Assembly (NCBI RefSeq): GCF_009711165.2
Contig: NZ_WMID02000003.1
Span: 1-64,000 of the forward strand
Source of the DNA: Flavobacterium sp. MC2016-06
GTDB taxonomy: Bacteria > Bacteroidota > Bacteroidia > Flavobacteriales > Flavobacteriaceae
DNA length: 64,000 nucleotides
Reading direction: 5' to 3'
In this document: positions 1-9,412 of the stretch, piece after piece
Layout: every line of letters starts with the position of its first letter
How positions within the stretch are numbered: position 1 is the stretch's first letter
Position numbers and translations under genes: made by a program
Notes under the pieces: generated by a model
The model's input: the letters and a program-made list of their open reading frames with translations, nothing else
Databases searched by the model: none
What the model was told of the DNA's origin: nothing

Positions 1-3000
1 GGTTATACATTAGTTTCATCAACTGTTACAACTGGCAGTTATAATACGACAACCGGATTATGGACACTTGGTTCATTAATAACTGGAGCTTCAGAAACAT
101 TATCTGTTACGGCAACTGTAAATGCAACAGGTAATTATACAAACATAGCTGAAGTTACAGCCAGCAGTCTACCAGATCCAGACAGTGCACCAAATAATGG
201 AATTACAACAGAAGACGATTATTCAAGTGTTACCATAACACCAATTACTTCAGCCGCTGATTTATCCTTAACAAAAACTATTGTTGGAGGAAATACAACA
301 CCTTTGGTTGGAGCTCCAATTACTTTTAATATTGTTATAAATAATTCAGGACCACAAAATGCCTCAGGAATTATTGTAACGGATTTATTGCCTACAGGTT
401 ATACATTAGTTTCATCAACTGTTACAACTGGCAGTTATAATACGACAACCGGATTATGGACACTTGGTTCATTAATAACTGGAGCTTCAGAAACATTATC
501 TGTTACGGCAACTGTAAATGCAACAGGTAATTATACAAACATAGCTGAAGTTACAGCCAGCAGTCTACCAGATCCAGACAGTGCACCAAATAATGGAATT
601 ACAACAGAAGACGATTATTCAAGTGTTACCATAACACCAATTACTTCAGCCGCTGATTTATCCTTAACAAAAACTATTGTTGGAGGAAATACAACACCTT
701 TGGTTGGAGCTCCAATTACTTTTAATATTGTTATAAATAATTCAGGACCACAAAATGCCTCAGGAATTATTGTAACGGATTTATTGCCTACAGGTTATAC
801 TTATGTATCATCAACTGTTACAACAGGCAGTTATAATACTACAACCGGATTATGGACACTTGGCTCATTAATAACTGGAGCTTCAGAAACTTTATCAGTT
901 ACGGCAACCGTAAATCCTACGGGAGATTATACCAATTTTGCGGAAGTGACAGCAAGTAGTCTGCCAGATCCAGACAGCACACCAAATAATGGAGTAACGA
1001 CAGAAGATGATTATGCATCCGTTACCATAACGCCAATTACGGCAGTTGCAGATTTATCTTTAACAAAAACCATTGTTGGAGGAAATACATCACCATTATT
1101 AGGCTCACAAGTTTCATTTGAAGTTATTGTTACCAATAATGGACCACAGGATGTGACAGGAGTTCAAGTTACAGATTTACTGCCGACAGGTTATACCTAT
1201 ACAATTTCAACTGTTTCTGCCGGAACTTACAGTGCTGGAACAGGAATTTGGAATATTGGAGGATTACCAAACGGACAATCACAAACATTAACAGTGAATG
1301 CAACCGTAAATACAACAGGTGATTATACTAATATTGCTGAAGTTACAGCGAGCAGTTTACCAGATCCAGACAGTACACCAAATAATGCAGATGTTACGGA
1401 AGATGATTATGCGAGCGTAATAGTAACACCAGTTTCAGGCGTTGCAGATTTATCATTGACCAAAACTATTGTTGGAGGAAATACTTCGCCTTTGGTTGGT
1501 TCGCAAGTTTCATTTGAAGTTATTGTTACCAATAATGGACCTCAAGATGTGACAGGCGTTCAAGTTACAGATGTATTGCCAACAGGTTATACGTATACAA
1601 TTTCAACTGTTTCTGCTGGAACTTACACTGCTACAACAGGAATTTGGAATATTGGAGGATTACCAAATGGACAATCACAAACATTAACGGTGAATTCAAC
1701 AGTAAACGCGACAGGTGTTTATACTAATATTGCAGAAGTTACAGCGAGCAGTTTAGCAGATCCAGACAGTACACCAAATAACGCAGATGTTACGGAAGAT
1801 GATTATGCAAGCGTAATTGTAACCCCAGTTTCAGGAGTTGCCGATTTATCTTTAACTAAAACTATTGTTGGAGGGAATTTATCGCCATTACTAGGTTCAC
1901 TAGTTTCATTTGAAGTTATTGTTACCAATAATGGACCTCAAGATGTGACAGACGTTCAAGTTACAGATTTATTACCTTCTGGTTATACATATACAATTGC
2001 AGGGACTTCATCAGGAACTTATGATGCTGTTACAGGAATCTGGAATGTTGGAGGATTACCAAATGGACAATCACAAACATTAACTATTAATGTGAAAGTA
2101 AACGCGACAGGTGTTTATACTAATATTGCAGAAGTTACAGCGAGCAGTTTACCTGATCCAGACAGTACACCAAATAATGCAGATGTTACGGAAGATGATT
2201 ATGCGAGCGTAATAGTAACACCAGTTTCAGGCGTTGCAGATTTATCATTGACCAAAACTATTGTTGGAGGAAATACAACCCCATTAGTTGGCGCACCAAT
2301 TACTTTTAATATTGTCGTAAATAATTCGGGACCTCAGAATGCATCAGGAATTACCGTAAGCGATCTTCTGCCTACAGGTTTTACATTAGTTTCATCAACT
2401 GTTACAACAGGGAATTATAATACAACAACGGGATTATGGACAGTTGGTTCTTTAATAACTGGAGGTTCAGAAACATTATCAGTTACAGCAACGGTAAATC
2501 CTACGGGAGATTATACCAATTTTGCGGAAGTGACAGCAAGTAGTCTTCCAGATCCAGACAGTACGCCAAATAATGGAGTGACAACAGAAGATGATTATGC
2601 ATCCGTTACCATAACGCCAATTACGGCAGTTGCAGATTTATCTTTAACAAAAACCATTGTTGGAGGAAATACATCACCATTGGTTGGAGCTCCAATTACT
2701 TTTAATATTGTTATAAATAATTCAGGACCACAGAATGTAACGGGAATTACCGTAACCGATCTTTTGCCTACAGGTTATACGTTAGTTTCGTCAACTGCTA
2801 CAACTGGCAGTTATAATACGACAACTGGATTATGGACAGTTGGTTCTTTAATAACTGGAGCTTCAGAAACATTATCAGTTACGGCGACCGTAAATGCAAC
2901 AGGTAATTATACAAACATAGCGGAAGTGACAGCCAGCAGTCTTCCAGATCCAGACAGTGTACCAAATAATGGAGTAACGACAGAAGATGATTATTCAAGT

Positions 3001-6000
3001 GTTACCATAACGCCAATTACGGCAGTAGCAGATTTATCTTTAACTAAAATTATTGTTGGAGGAAATACTTCGCCATTATTAGGTTCGCAAGTTTCTTTTG
3101 AAGTTGTAGTTACCAATAATGGACCTCAAGATGTGACAGGCGTTCAAGTTACAGATGTATTGCCGACAGGTTATACCTATACAATTTCAACTGTTTCTGC
3201 CGGAACTTATAGTGCTGGAACAGGAATTTGGAATATTGGAGGATTACCAAACGGACAATCACAAACATTAACGGTGAATGCAACAGTAAACGCGACAGGT
3301 GTTTATACTAATATTGCAGAAGTTACAGCGAGCAGTTTACCTGATCCAGACAGTACACCAAATAATGCAGATGTTACGGAAGATGATTATGCGAGCGTAA
3401 TAGTAACACCAGTTTCAGGCGTTGCAGATTTATCATTGACCAAAACTATTGTTGGAGGAAATACTTCACCTTTGGTTGGTTCGCAAGTTTCATTTAGTAT
3501 TGCAGTAAATAATTCAGGACCACAGAATACTTCAGGAATTAGTGTAACAGATATTTTACCAACGGGTTTTACATTTGTTTCTTCAAATGTAACAACAGGA
3601 AGTTATGACAATACAACAGGATTATGGACAGTTGGTTCATTAATTGTTGGAGCTACAGAAACATTAATTGTTACAGCAACTGTAAATGCGGCAGGAAATT
3701 ATACCAATTTTGCCGAAATTACAACGAGCAGTCTGCCTGACTTAGATAGTACGCCAAATAATGGAATAATTACTGAAGATGATTATGCGACTGTTACTTT
3801 AACGCCAATTACAGCAGTTGCCGATTTATCATTAACTAAAACAATTGTAGGAGGTAATGCGTCACCATTACTTGGTTCACAAATTTCTTTTGAGATTGTA
3901 GTGATGAATAACGGAACTCATGATGCAGCTGGAGTACAAGTTACCGATTTATTACCTTCTGGATATACTTATACAATTTCTAGTCATTCGGCAGGAATTT
4001 ATAATAATGTAACGGGAGTTTGGAATATTGGACCTTTGCCAAATGGACAATCAGAAACTTTAATTGTGACTGGAACGGTAAACGCAACGGGTAATTACAC
4101 TAATATTGCCGAAGTTACAGCGAGCAGTTTACCAGATCCAGACAGTACACCAAATAATGGAATTATTACTGAAGATGATTATGCGAGCGTAATTGTAACA
4201 CCAGTTTCTGGCGTTGCCGATTTATCTTTAACTAAAACAATTGTTGGAGGTAATGCATCACCATTAATAGGTTCACAAATTTCTTTTGAGATTATAGTAA
4301 TGAATAGTGGTACAAGTGATGCCTCAGGAGTACAAGTTACCGATTTACTGCCATCAGGATATACTTATAGTATTTCTAGCCATTCGGCAGGGACTTATAA
4401 TGCGGTAACTGGAGTTTGGAATATTGGACCTTTACCAAATGGACAATCTGAAACATTAACACTAAGTGCAACAGTAAATGCTTTTGGAAATTACACAAAC
4501 ACAGCCGAAGTTACAGCAAGCAGTTTACCAGATCCAGACAGTACACCAAATAATGGAGTAGCAGCTGAAGATGATTATGCGAGTGTAACTGTCACGCCAG
4601 TTTCAGGCATTGCAGATTTATCCTTAACTAAAATTATTGTTGGAGGAAATACAACACCATTAGTTGGTGCTCCAATTACTTTTAGCGTTGTTATAAATAA
4701 TTCAGGACCGCAGGATGCATCAGGAATTGTTATAACAGATCTTTTACCTACAGGTTATACATTAGTTTCATTCAATGTTACAACTGGTAATTACGATAAT
4801 GTAACAGGATTATGGACCGTTGGTTCATTAATAGCTGGAGCTTCAGAAACTTTAACGGTTAATGCAACAGTTAATGCAGCAGGGAATTATACGAATATTG
4901 CCGAAGTTACAGCAAGTACTTTGCCAGACCCAGACAGTACACCAAATAATGGAATTACAACAGAAGATGATTATGCAAGTGTTAGTACAACTCCAATTAC
5001 TGCTACAGCAGATTTATCATTAACCAAAATAATTGTTGGAGGAAATACCTCGCCATTATTAGGCTCACAAGTTTCTTTTGAAGTTGTAGTTACTAATAAT
5101 GGACCTCAAGACGCGGCAGGAGTTCAAGTTACAGATTTATTGCCATCGGGTTATACTTATACGATTTCAACGGTTTCAGCAGGAACATATAATCCAGTAA
5201 CTGGAATTTGGAATGTCGGAGTTTTACTAAATGGACAATCTGAAACACTAACGGTTAATGCTGCAGTAAACGCCACAGGAATTTACACAAACATTGCAGA
5301 AGTTACAGCAAGTAGTTTGCCAGATCCAGATAGTACACCAAATAATGGAATTGCTGCAGAAGACGATTATGCAAGTATAATTATTACACCAGTTTCTGGT
5401 ATTGCCGATTTATCATTAACTAAAATTATTGTTGGAGGAAATACTTCACCATTAATTGGTTCTCCAGTTTCTTTTGAAGTTGTTGTAACTAATAATGGTC
5501 CTCAAAATACAGCAGGAGTTCAGGTGAAAGATGTATTGCCGTCAGGTTATACTTTTACTCTTTCAACAGCATCAGCAGGATCTTATAATGCGGTAACAGG
5601 AATTTGGAATATTGGAGTTTTACCAAACGGACAATCAGAAACCTTAGTGATTAACGCAATAGTAAATACAACAGGAAATTATACTAATACTGCCGAAGTT
5701 TTTGCCAGCGGTTTGCCAGATTCAGACAGTACACCAAATAATGGAGTGGCAGCAGAAGATGATTATGCAAGTGTAATTGTAACGCCAATAACTAGTATTG
5801 CCGATTTATCATTAACCAAAACAATTGTGGGAGGTAACGCCGCGCCATTAATAGGTTCACAAATTTCTTTTGAAGTAATAGTAACAAATAATGGCCCTAA
5901 AGATGTATCTGGAGTTCGAGTTAAAGATTTACTGCCATCAGGTTATACTTATACAATTTCAACAACATCTGCTGGAACGTATAATGCATCGACAGGAATT

Positions 6001-6591
6001 TGGAATGTTGGAATTTTACCAAACGGACAATCGGAAACATTAACAGTTAATGCAACAGTAAACGCCACAGGAAATTACATTAACATTGCAGAAGTTACTG
6101 CCAGTAGTTTACCAGATCCAGATAGTACGCCAAATAATGGAGTTACAGCAGAAGATGATTATGCAAGTGTGACTGTTGTACCAAGTCTTCTATATGCTGA
6201 TTTAGAATTGACAAAATTAATTGTTGGTGGTAATACCAGCCCAGCATTTGGAACAACCATAACATTTCAAGTTAATGTATACAATAATGGTCCGCAAGAT
6301 GCTACAAATGTAAAAGTGATTGATCTTTTACCAAGCGGTTATGATTACGTAGTATTTAGTTCAACCGCTGGAGTTTATAATGAATTAACGGGTATTTGGA
6401 CTATAGGGAAAATTGCCAACGGATCTTCTGAAACATTATTGATGACCGTTATCGTAAATCCTACAGGAAATTACCTCAACATAGCCGAGATATTTGCTTC
6501 AGATTTACCAGATCCAGATAGTACACCAAATAACGGATTAATTCCTGAAGACGATATAGGTTCGCTTCCTATGACTCCAGTTGCTCAAATT
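1..6591 (+). repeat. Tandem 396-bp repeat array inside the adhesin gene
   Basis: Repeat units start at 256, 652, 1048 and every 396 bp to 6592. Bases 1-404 are identical to 397-800. Two sequence classes alternate: an A class (GAPITFNIVINNSGPQN) and a B class (GSQVSFEVIVTNNGPQD). The unit at 3424 begins as B and continues as A. The array is coding throughout, with no frame break. Near-identical units make collapse or expansion during short-read assembly a real possibility. Confidence 0.95.
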
Positions 6592-8433
6592 GCCGATTTA
6601 TCGATACAAAAATTAATTGTAGATGATAAAATAACGCCATTAGTGGGATCGCAAATTACATTTCAAATTACAATAAAAAATTCAGGACCAGATATTGCAA
6701 CCGGAGTTGAAGTAAAAGATCTTGTGCCTTCGGGTTATACCTATGTTTTTTATAATGCAAGTTCGGGTTCTTATGATAAGATTACAGGAATTTGGAATTC
6801 AGGAGTTATACTCCCTAACAGCAGCCAGACTTTGCTGATGAATGTATTAGTTAATACGCCTACAGGTACAGCCAATGAATATTTAAATGTATCAGAAATT
6901 GTAGCGTCCAACCAGTTTGATCCAGATAGTACACCAAATAACGGAATCACGACAGAAGATGATTACAGTAGTATATCCGTAACGCCAATAATTATTAAAG
7001 CAGATCTTTCTATAGAAAAAACAATTATAGGAAATCAAAAACCAAATGTAGGCGATATTGTTTCTTTCCAAGTTAAAGTTAAAAATGACGGGCCAGGAAA
7101 TGCAACAGGTGTTGAAGTAAAAGATCTATTACCATCAGGATTTACTTATCTAACACATAGTACAACAAGCGGTAACTACACATTTGCAGATGGAAAATGG
7201 AGTTTAGGTTCTATTCTCACTAATAGTGAGCAAACCTTATTGGTTTACGGTAGAGTAAAACCTGCTACAGGAACTGCAAACGAGTATTTAAATATTGCCG
7301 AGATTACTGCCAGCACATTACTCGATCCAGATAGTACACCAAATAACGGAGTTACTACAGAAGACGATTATGTGAGTATAAATGTAGATGTACAATCGGC
7401 AAATCTAAGTTTAGATAAATCGGTAAGTAATGTAAAAGCCAATGTAGATGAGGTAGTTACTTTTACAGTTCAAATTAACAATGCTGGTACTGCAATTGCA
7501 ACCGGAGTAGCTATAGAGGATTTACTGCCAATTGGTTATAGTAATATTACCAATATTAGTAATGGTGGAATTTATGCTGGTTTTAGAATAACTTGGACTA
7601 ATCTTGAAATTCCGCTTAGTGGTATGACCTTAACTTATCAAGCGACAGTTGGTTCTCCAGTTGGTTTAAAAGATTCTGATTACGTCAATACAGTACAAAT
7701 TACAGCCAGCGATGAATTTGATCCAAACAGTACACCAGATAACGATGATGGAGATCAAAGCGAAGATGACGAAGACAATGCTTTTATCGAAATGCCAAAA
7801 ACAGATATTGCCATTATAAAAACAGTAGATGCAACAGATCCAGCTATAGACGCTTTAATCAACTTTACAGTAACGGCAGACAATATAGGTGATCTAAAAG
7901 CGACAAATGTAGAAGTTCAGGATATTTTGCCAACCGGATATCAATTTGTAGCTGCATCAGCAACAGCAGGAACTTATGATGCAGGAACAGGAATCTGGAA
8001 AGTGCCATCTGTTGAGGTCAATTCAGTTCAGACATTAACCTTACAAGTAAAAGTTCTAGATCGCAAAGACTATTTAAATACCGCAAAATTATTAGGCTTA
8101 GATCAATTAGACACTAATAGTTCTAATAATCAAAGCAGTGCTACAATAGAGCCAGTTTGTCTAAAAATCAATAACGAGTTCTCTCCAAACGATGATGGTA
8201 TAAACGATGTATTCTATATAGATTGTATTGCTAATTATCCAGACAATACACTAGAAGTTTATAATAGATGGGGAAAACAAGTTTATATCCGTAAAGGCTA
8301 TAAAAATACTTGGGATGGAACATCTGAAACAAAAGGATCTTTAAAAGTATTACCAGTCGGAACCTATTTCTATATTCTCGATCTGGGAGACGGAACGCCA
8401 AAAACATCGGGCTGGCTATATCTAAAACGATAA
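1..8433 (+). CDS. Giant DUF11-repeat surface adhesin, type IX type-B C-terminal domain (5' end outside window)
   Basis: The reading frame is open from base 1, so the N-terminus and signal peptide lie to the left of the window. The visible protein is about 2,810 residues. It consists of a partial repeat followed by about 20 Ig-like DUF11 repeats that begin ADLSLTK. Starts of 17 consecutive repeats fall exactly 396 bp (132 residues) apart from 256 to 6592; later repeats at about 7000, 7399 and 7801 are diverged. Each repeat ends in an acidic DPDSTPNN...EDDYASV linker. From about 8158 the C-terminus (NEFSPNDDGINDVF, then a WDG and a PVGTYFY motif) is the gliding-motility-associated type-B sorting domain of the type IX secretion system. 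The protein is probably exported through the outer membrane and displayed or released as an adhesin, like SprB-type proteins. The neighbouring PorP/SprF and OmpA-like genes support this. The ligand is unknown. Confidence 0.93.
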   Translation, partial: GYTLVSSTVTTGSYNTTTGLWTLGSLITGASETLSVTATVNATGNYTNIAEVTASSLPDPDSAPNNGITTEDDYSSVTITPITSAADLSLTKTIVGGNTTPLVGAPITFNIVINNSGPQNASGIIVTDLLPTGYTLVSSTVTTGSYNTTTGLWTLGSLITGASETLSVTATVNATGNYTNIAEVTASSLPDPDSAPNNGITTEDDYSSVTITPITSAADLSLTKTIVGGNTTPLVGAPITFNIVINNSGPQNASGIIVTDLLPTGYTYVSSTVTTGSYNTTTGLWTLGSLITGASETLSVTATVNPTGDYTNFAEVTASSLPDPDSTPNNGVTTEDDYASVTITPITAVADLSLTKTIVGGNTSPLLGSQVSFEVIVTNNGPQDVTGVQVTDLLPTGYTYTISTVSAGTYSAGTGIWNIGGLPNGQSQTLTVNATVNTTGDYTNIAEVTASSLPDPDSTPNNADVTEDDYASVIVTPVSGVADLSLTKTIVGGNTSPLVGSQVSFEVIVTNNGPQDVTGVQVTDVLPTGYTYTISTVSAGTYTATTGIWNIGGLPNGQSQTLTVNSTVNATGVYTNIAEVTASSLADPDSTPNNADVTEDDYASVIVTPVSGVADLSLTKTIVGGNLSPLLGSLVSFEVIVTNNGPQDVTDVQVTDLLPSGYTYTIAGTSSGTYDAVTGIWNVGGLPNGQSQTLTINVKVNATGVYTNIAEVTASSLPDPDSTPNNADVTEDDYASVIVTPVSGVADLSLTKTIVGGNTTPLVGAPITFNIVVNNSGPQNASGITVSDLLPTGFTLVSSTVTTGNYNTTTGLWTVGSLITGGSETLSVTATVNPTGDYTNFAEVTASSLPDPDSTPNNGVTTEDDYASVTITPITAVADLSLTKTIVGGNTSPLVGAPITFNIVINNSGPQNVTGITVTDLLPTGYTLVSSTATTGSYNTTTGLWTVGSLITGASETLSVTATVNATGNYTNIAEVTASSLPDPDSVPNNGVTTEDDYSSVTITPITAVADLSLTKIIVGGNTSPLLGSQVSFEVVVTNNGPQDVTGVQVTDVLPTGYTYTISTVSAGTYSAGTGIWNIGGLPNGQSQTLTVNATVNATGVYTNIAEVTASSLPDPDSTPNNADVTEDDYASVIVTPVSGVADLSLTKTIVGGNTSPLVGSQVSFSIAVNNSGPQNTSGISVTDILPTGFTFVSSNVTTGSYDNTTGLWTVGSLIVGATETLIVTATVNAAGNYTNFAEITTSSLPDLDSTPNNGIITEDDYATVTLTPITAVADLSLTKTIVGGNASPLLGSQISFEIVVMNNGTHDAAGVQVTDLLPSGYTYTISSHSAGIYNNVTGVWNIGPLPNGQSETLIVTGTVNATGNYTNIAEVTASSLPDPDSTPNNGIITEDDYASVIVTPVSGVADLSLTKTIVGGNASPLIGSQISFEIIVMNSGTSDASGVQVTDLLPSGYTYSISSHSAGTYNAVTGVWNIGPLPNGQSETLTLSATVNAFGNYTNTAEVTASSLPDPDSTPNNGVAAEDDYASVTVTPVSGIADLSLTKIIVGGNTTPLVGAPITFSVVINNSGPQDASGIVITDLLPTGYTLVSFNVTTGNYDNVTGLWTVGSLIAGASETLTVNATVNAAGNYTNIAEVTASTLPDPDSTPNNGITTEDDYASVSTTPITATADLSLTKIIVGGNTSPLLGSQVSFEVVVTNNGPQDAAGVQVTDLLPSGYTYTISTVSAGTYNPVTGIWNVGVLLNGQSETLTVNAAVNATGIYTNIAEVTASSLPDPDSTPNNGIAAEDDYASIIITPVSGIADLSLTKIIVGGNTSPLIGSPVSFEVVVTNNGPQNTAGVQVKDVLPSGYTFTLSTASAGSYNAVTGIWNIGVLPNGQSETLVINAIVNTTGNYTNTAEVFASGLPDSDSTPNNGVAAEDDYASVIVTPITSIADLSLTKTIVGGNAAPLIGSQISFEVIVTNNGPKDVSGVRVKDLLPSGYTYTISTTSAGTYNASTGIWNVGILPNGQSETLTVNATVNATGNYINIAEVTASSLPDPDSTPNNGVTAEDDYASVTVVPSLLYADLELTKLIVGGNTSPAFGTTITFQVNVYNNGPQDATNVKVIDLLPSGYDYVVFSSTAGVYNELTGIWTIGKIANGSSETLLMTVIVNPTGNYLNIAEIFASDLPDPDSTPNNGLIPEDDIGSLPMTPVAQIADLSIQKLIVDDKITPLVGSQITFQITIKNSGPDIATGVEVKDLVPSGYTYVFYNASSGSYDKITGIWNSGVILPNSSQTLLMNVLVNTPTGTANEYLNVSEIVASNQFDPDSTPNNGITTEDDYSSISVTPIIIKADLSIEKTIIGNQKPNVGDIVSFQVKVKNDGPGNATGVEVKDLLPSGFTYLTHSTTSGNYTFADGKWSLGSILTNSEQTLLVYGRVKPATGTANEYLNIAEITASTLLDPDSTPNNGVTTEDDYVSINVDVQSANLSLDKSVSNVKANVDEVVTFTVQINNAGTAIATGVAIEDLLPIGYSNITNISNGGIYAGFRITWTNLEIPLSGMTLTYQATVGSPVGLKDSDYVNTVQITASDEFDPNSTPDNDDGDQSEDDEDNAFIEMPKTDIAIIKTVDATDPAIDALINFTVTADNIGDLKATNVEVQDILPTGYQFVAASATAGTYDAGTGIWKVPSVEVNSVQTLTLQVKVLDRKDYLNTAKLLGLDQLDTNSSNNQSSATIEPVCLKINNEFSPNDDGINDVFYIDCIANYPDNTLEVYNRWGKQVYIRKGYKNTWDGTSETKGSLKVLPVGTYFYILDLGDGTPKTSGWLYLKR

Positions 8434-8483
8434 GCAGAAAGTAGTAACGAAACTGAATAGTAAAATTGCTAATAACATTAATA

Positions 8484-9401
8484 ATGATCAAAAGATATAA
8501 TCAAATTATCGCTATACTTATGCTGCTTACCGCAAACCTTATTTATGCGCAGCAAGAACCGCAATACACGCAGTATATGTATAATACTTTGACTGTTAAC
8601 TCTGCCTACGCAGGATCTGCAGGTCATTTGACAATTACAGGAATATACAGAACACAGTGGGTAGGTTTAGAAGGATCACCAAACACACAATCTTTTACAT
8701 TAGACACTCCTGTAGGTAAAAATGTTGGATTAGGATTGTCTATTGTAAATGATGAAATAGGCCCATCAGAAGAACAATATGTAGATCTTAATTTATCCTA
8801 TTCCATTAAAGCTTCAGATGAATACAAACTTTCTTTTGGAGTAAAAGGTGGGGGAAGAGTTATTAATATAGATTGGTCTAAAGGAACTTATAAAGATGGA
8901 GATCCTCAATTTCAACAAAATATTCAGAATAAATTTTTACCCGTTATAGGAGCAGGAGTTTATTTGCATAGCGAAAAAAGCTATCTAGGATTATCGATTC
9001 CTAATTTTCTAACAGATAAACGTTATGATGATGTGCAGCAGGCTTTGGCCGATGAACGTATGCATGTTTATTTAATTGGAGGCTGGGTTTTTGATCTTAG
9101 TCCAAATACAAAATTCAAGCCCGCGTTTTTAGCCAAATTTGTTACAGGTGCTCCTGTTACAGTAGATATATCAGCCAATTTTATGTTTTACGATGTATTT
9201 AGATTGGGAGCTTCTTACCGTACAGGAGATTCTTTCAGCGGTTTGGCAGGATTTCAGATTACGCCGCAGCTACAAATTGGCTATGCTTACGATTATACAA
9301 CAACAGGTATTCGAAATTATTCCTCAGGAACTCACGAAATACTGCTGCGTTTTGAATTAAAATCAAAAAACAAAGGATTAAAATCGCCACGATTTTTTTA
9401 A
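8484..9401 (+). CDS. PorP/SprF family type IX secretion outer-membrane protein
   Basis: The protein is 305 residues starting at the ATG at 8484; a TTG six codons upstream is a weaker start because the signal peptide (IIAILMLLTANLIYAQQ) begins just after the ATG. The mature N-terminus QEPQYTQYMYNTLTVNSAYAGS is typical of PorP/SprF proteins: the Q-P-Q-YTQYM motif, then NPAYAGS-like sequence, then a beta-barrel ending in a basic tail. Members work with one partner substrate carrying a type-B C-terminal domain; here the upstream gene, 50 bp away and co-directional, is the obvious partner. I infer an outer-membrane attachment or secretion role for the adhesin. The family assignment is firm, the partner assignment comes from position. 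Confidence 0.92.
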   Translation: MIKRYNQIIAILMLLTANLIYAQQEPQYTQYMYNTLTVNSAYAGSAGHLTITGIYRTQWVGLEGSPNTQSFTLDTPVGKNVGLGLSIVNDEIGPSEEQYVDLNLSYSIKASDEYKLSFGVKGGGRVINIDWSKGTYKDGDPQFQQNIQNKFLPVIGAGVYLHSEKSYLGLSIPNFLTDKRYDDVQQALADERMHVYLIGGWVFDLSPNTKFKPAFLAKFVTGAPVTVDISANFMFYDVFRLGASYRTGDSFSGLAGFQITPQLQIGYAYDYTTTGIRNYSSGTHEILLRFELKSKNKGLKSPRFF

Positions 9402-9412
9402 AATAAAGAGCT

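Noticed and set aside
1..6591. CRISPR-like regular spacing
   Set aside because: The 396-bp period is one open reading frame of Ig-like domains; there are no short repeats with unique spacers.
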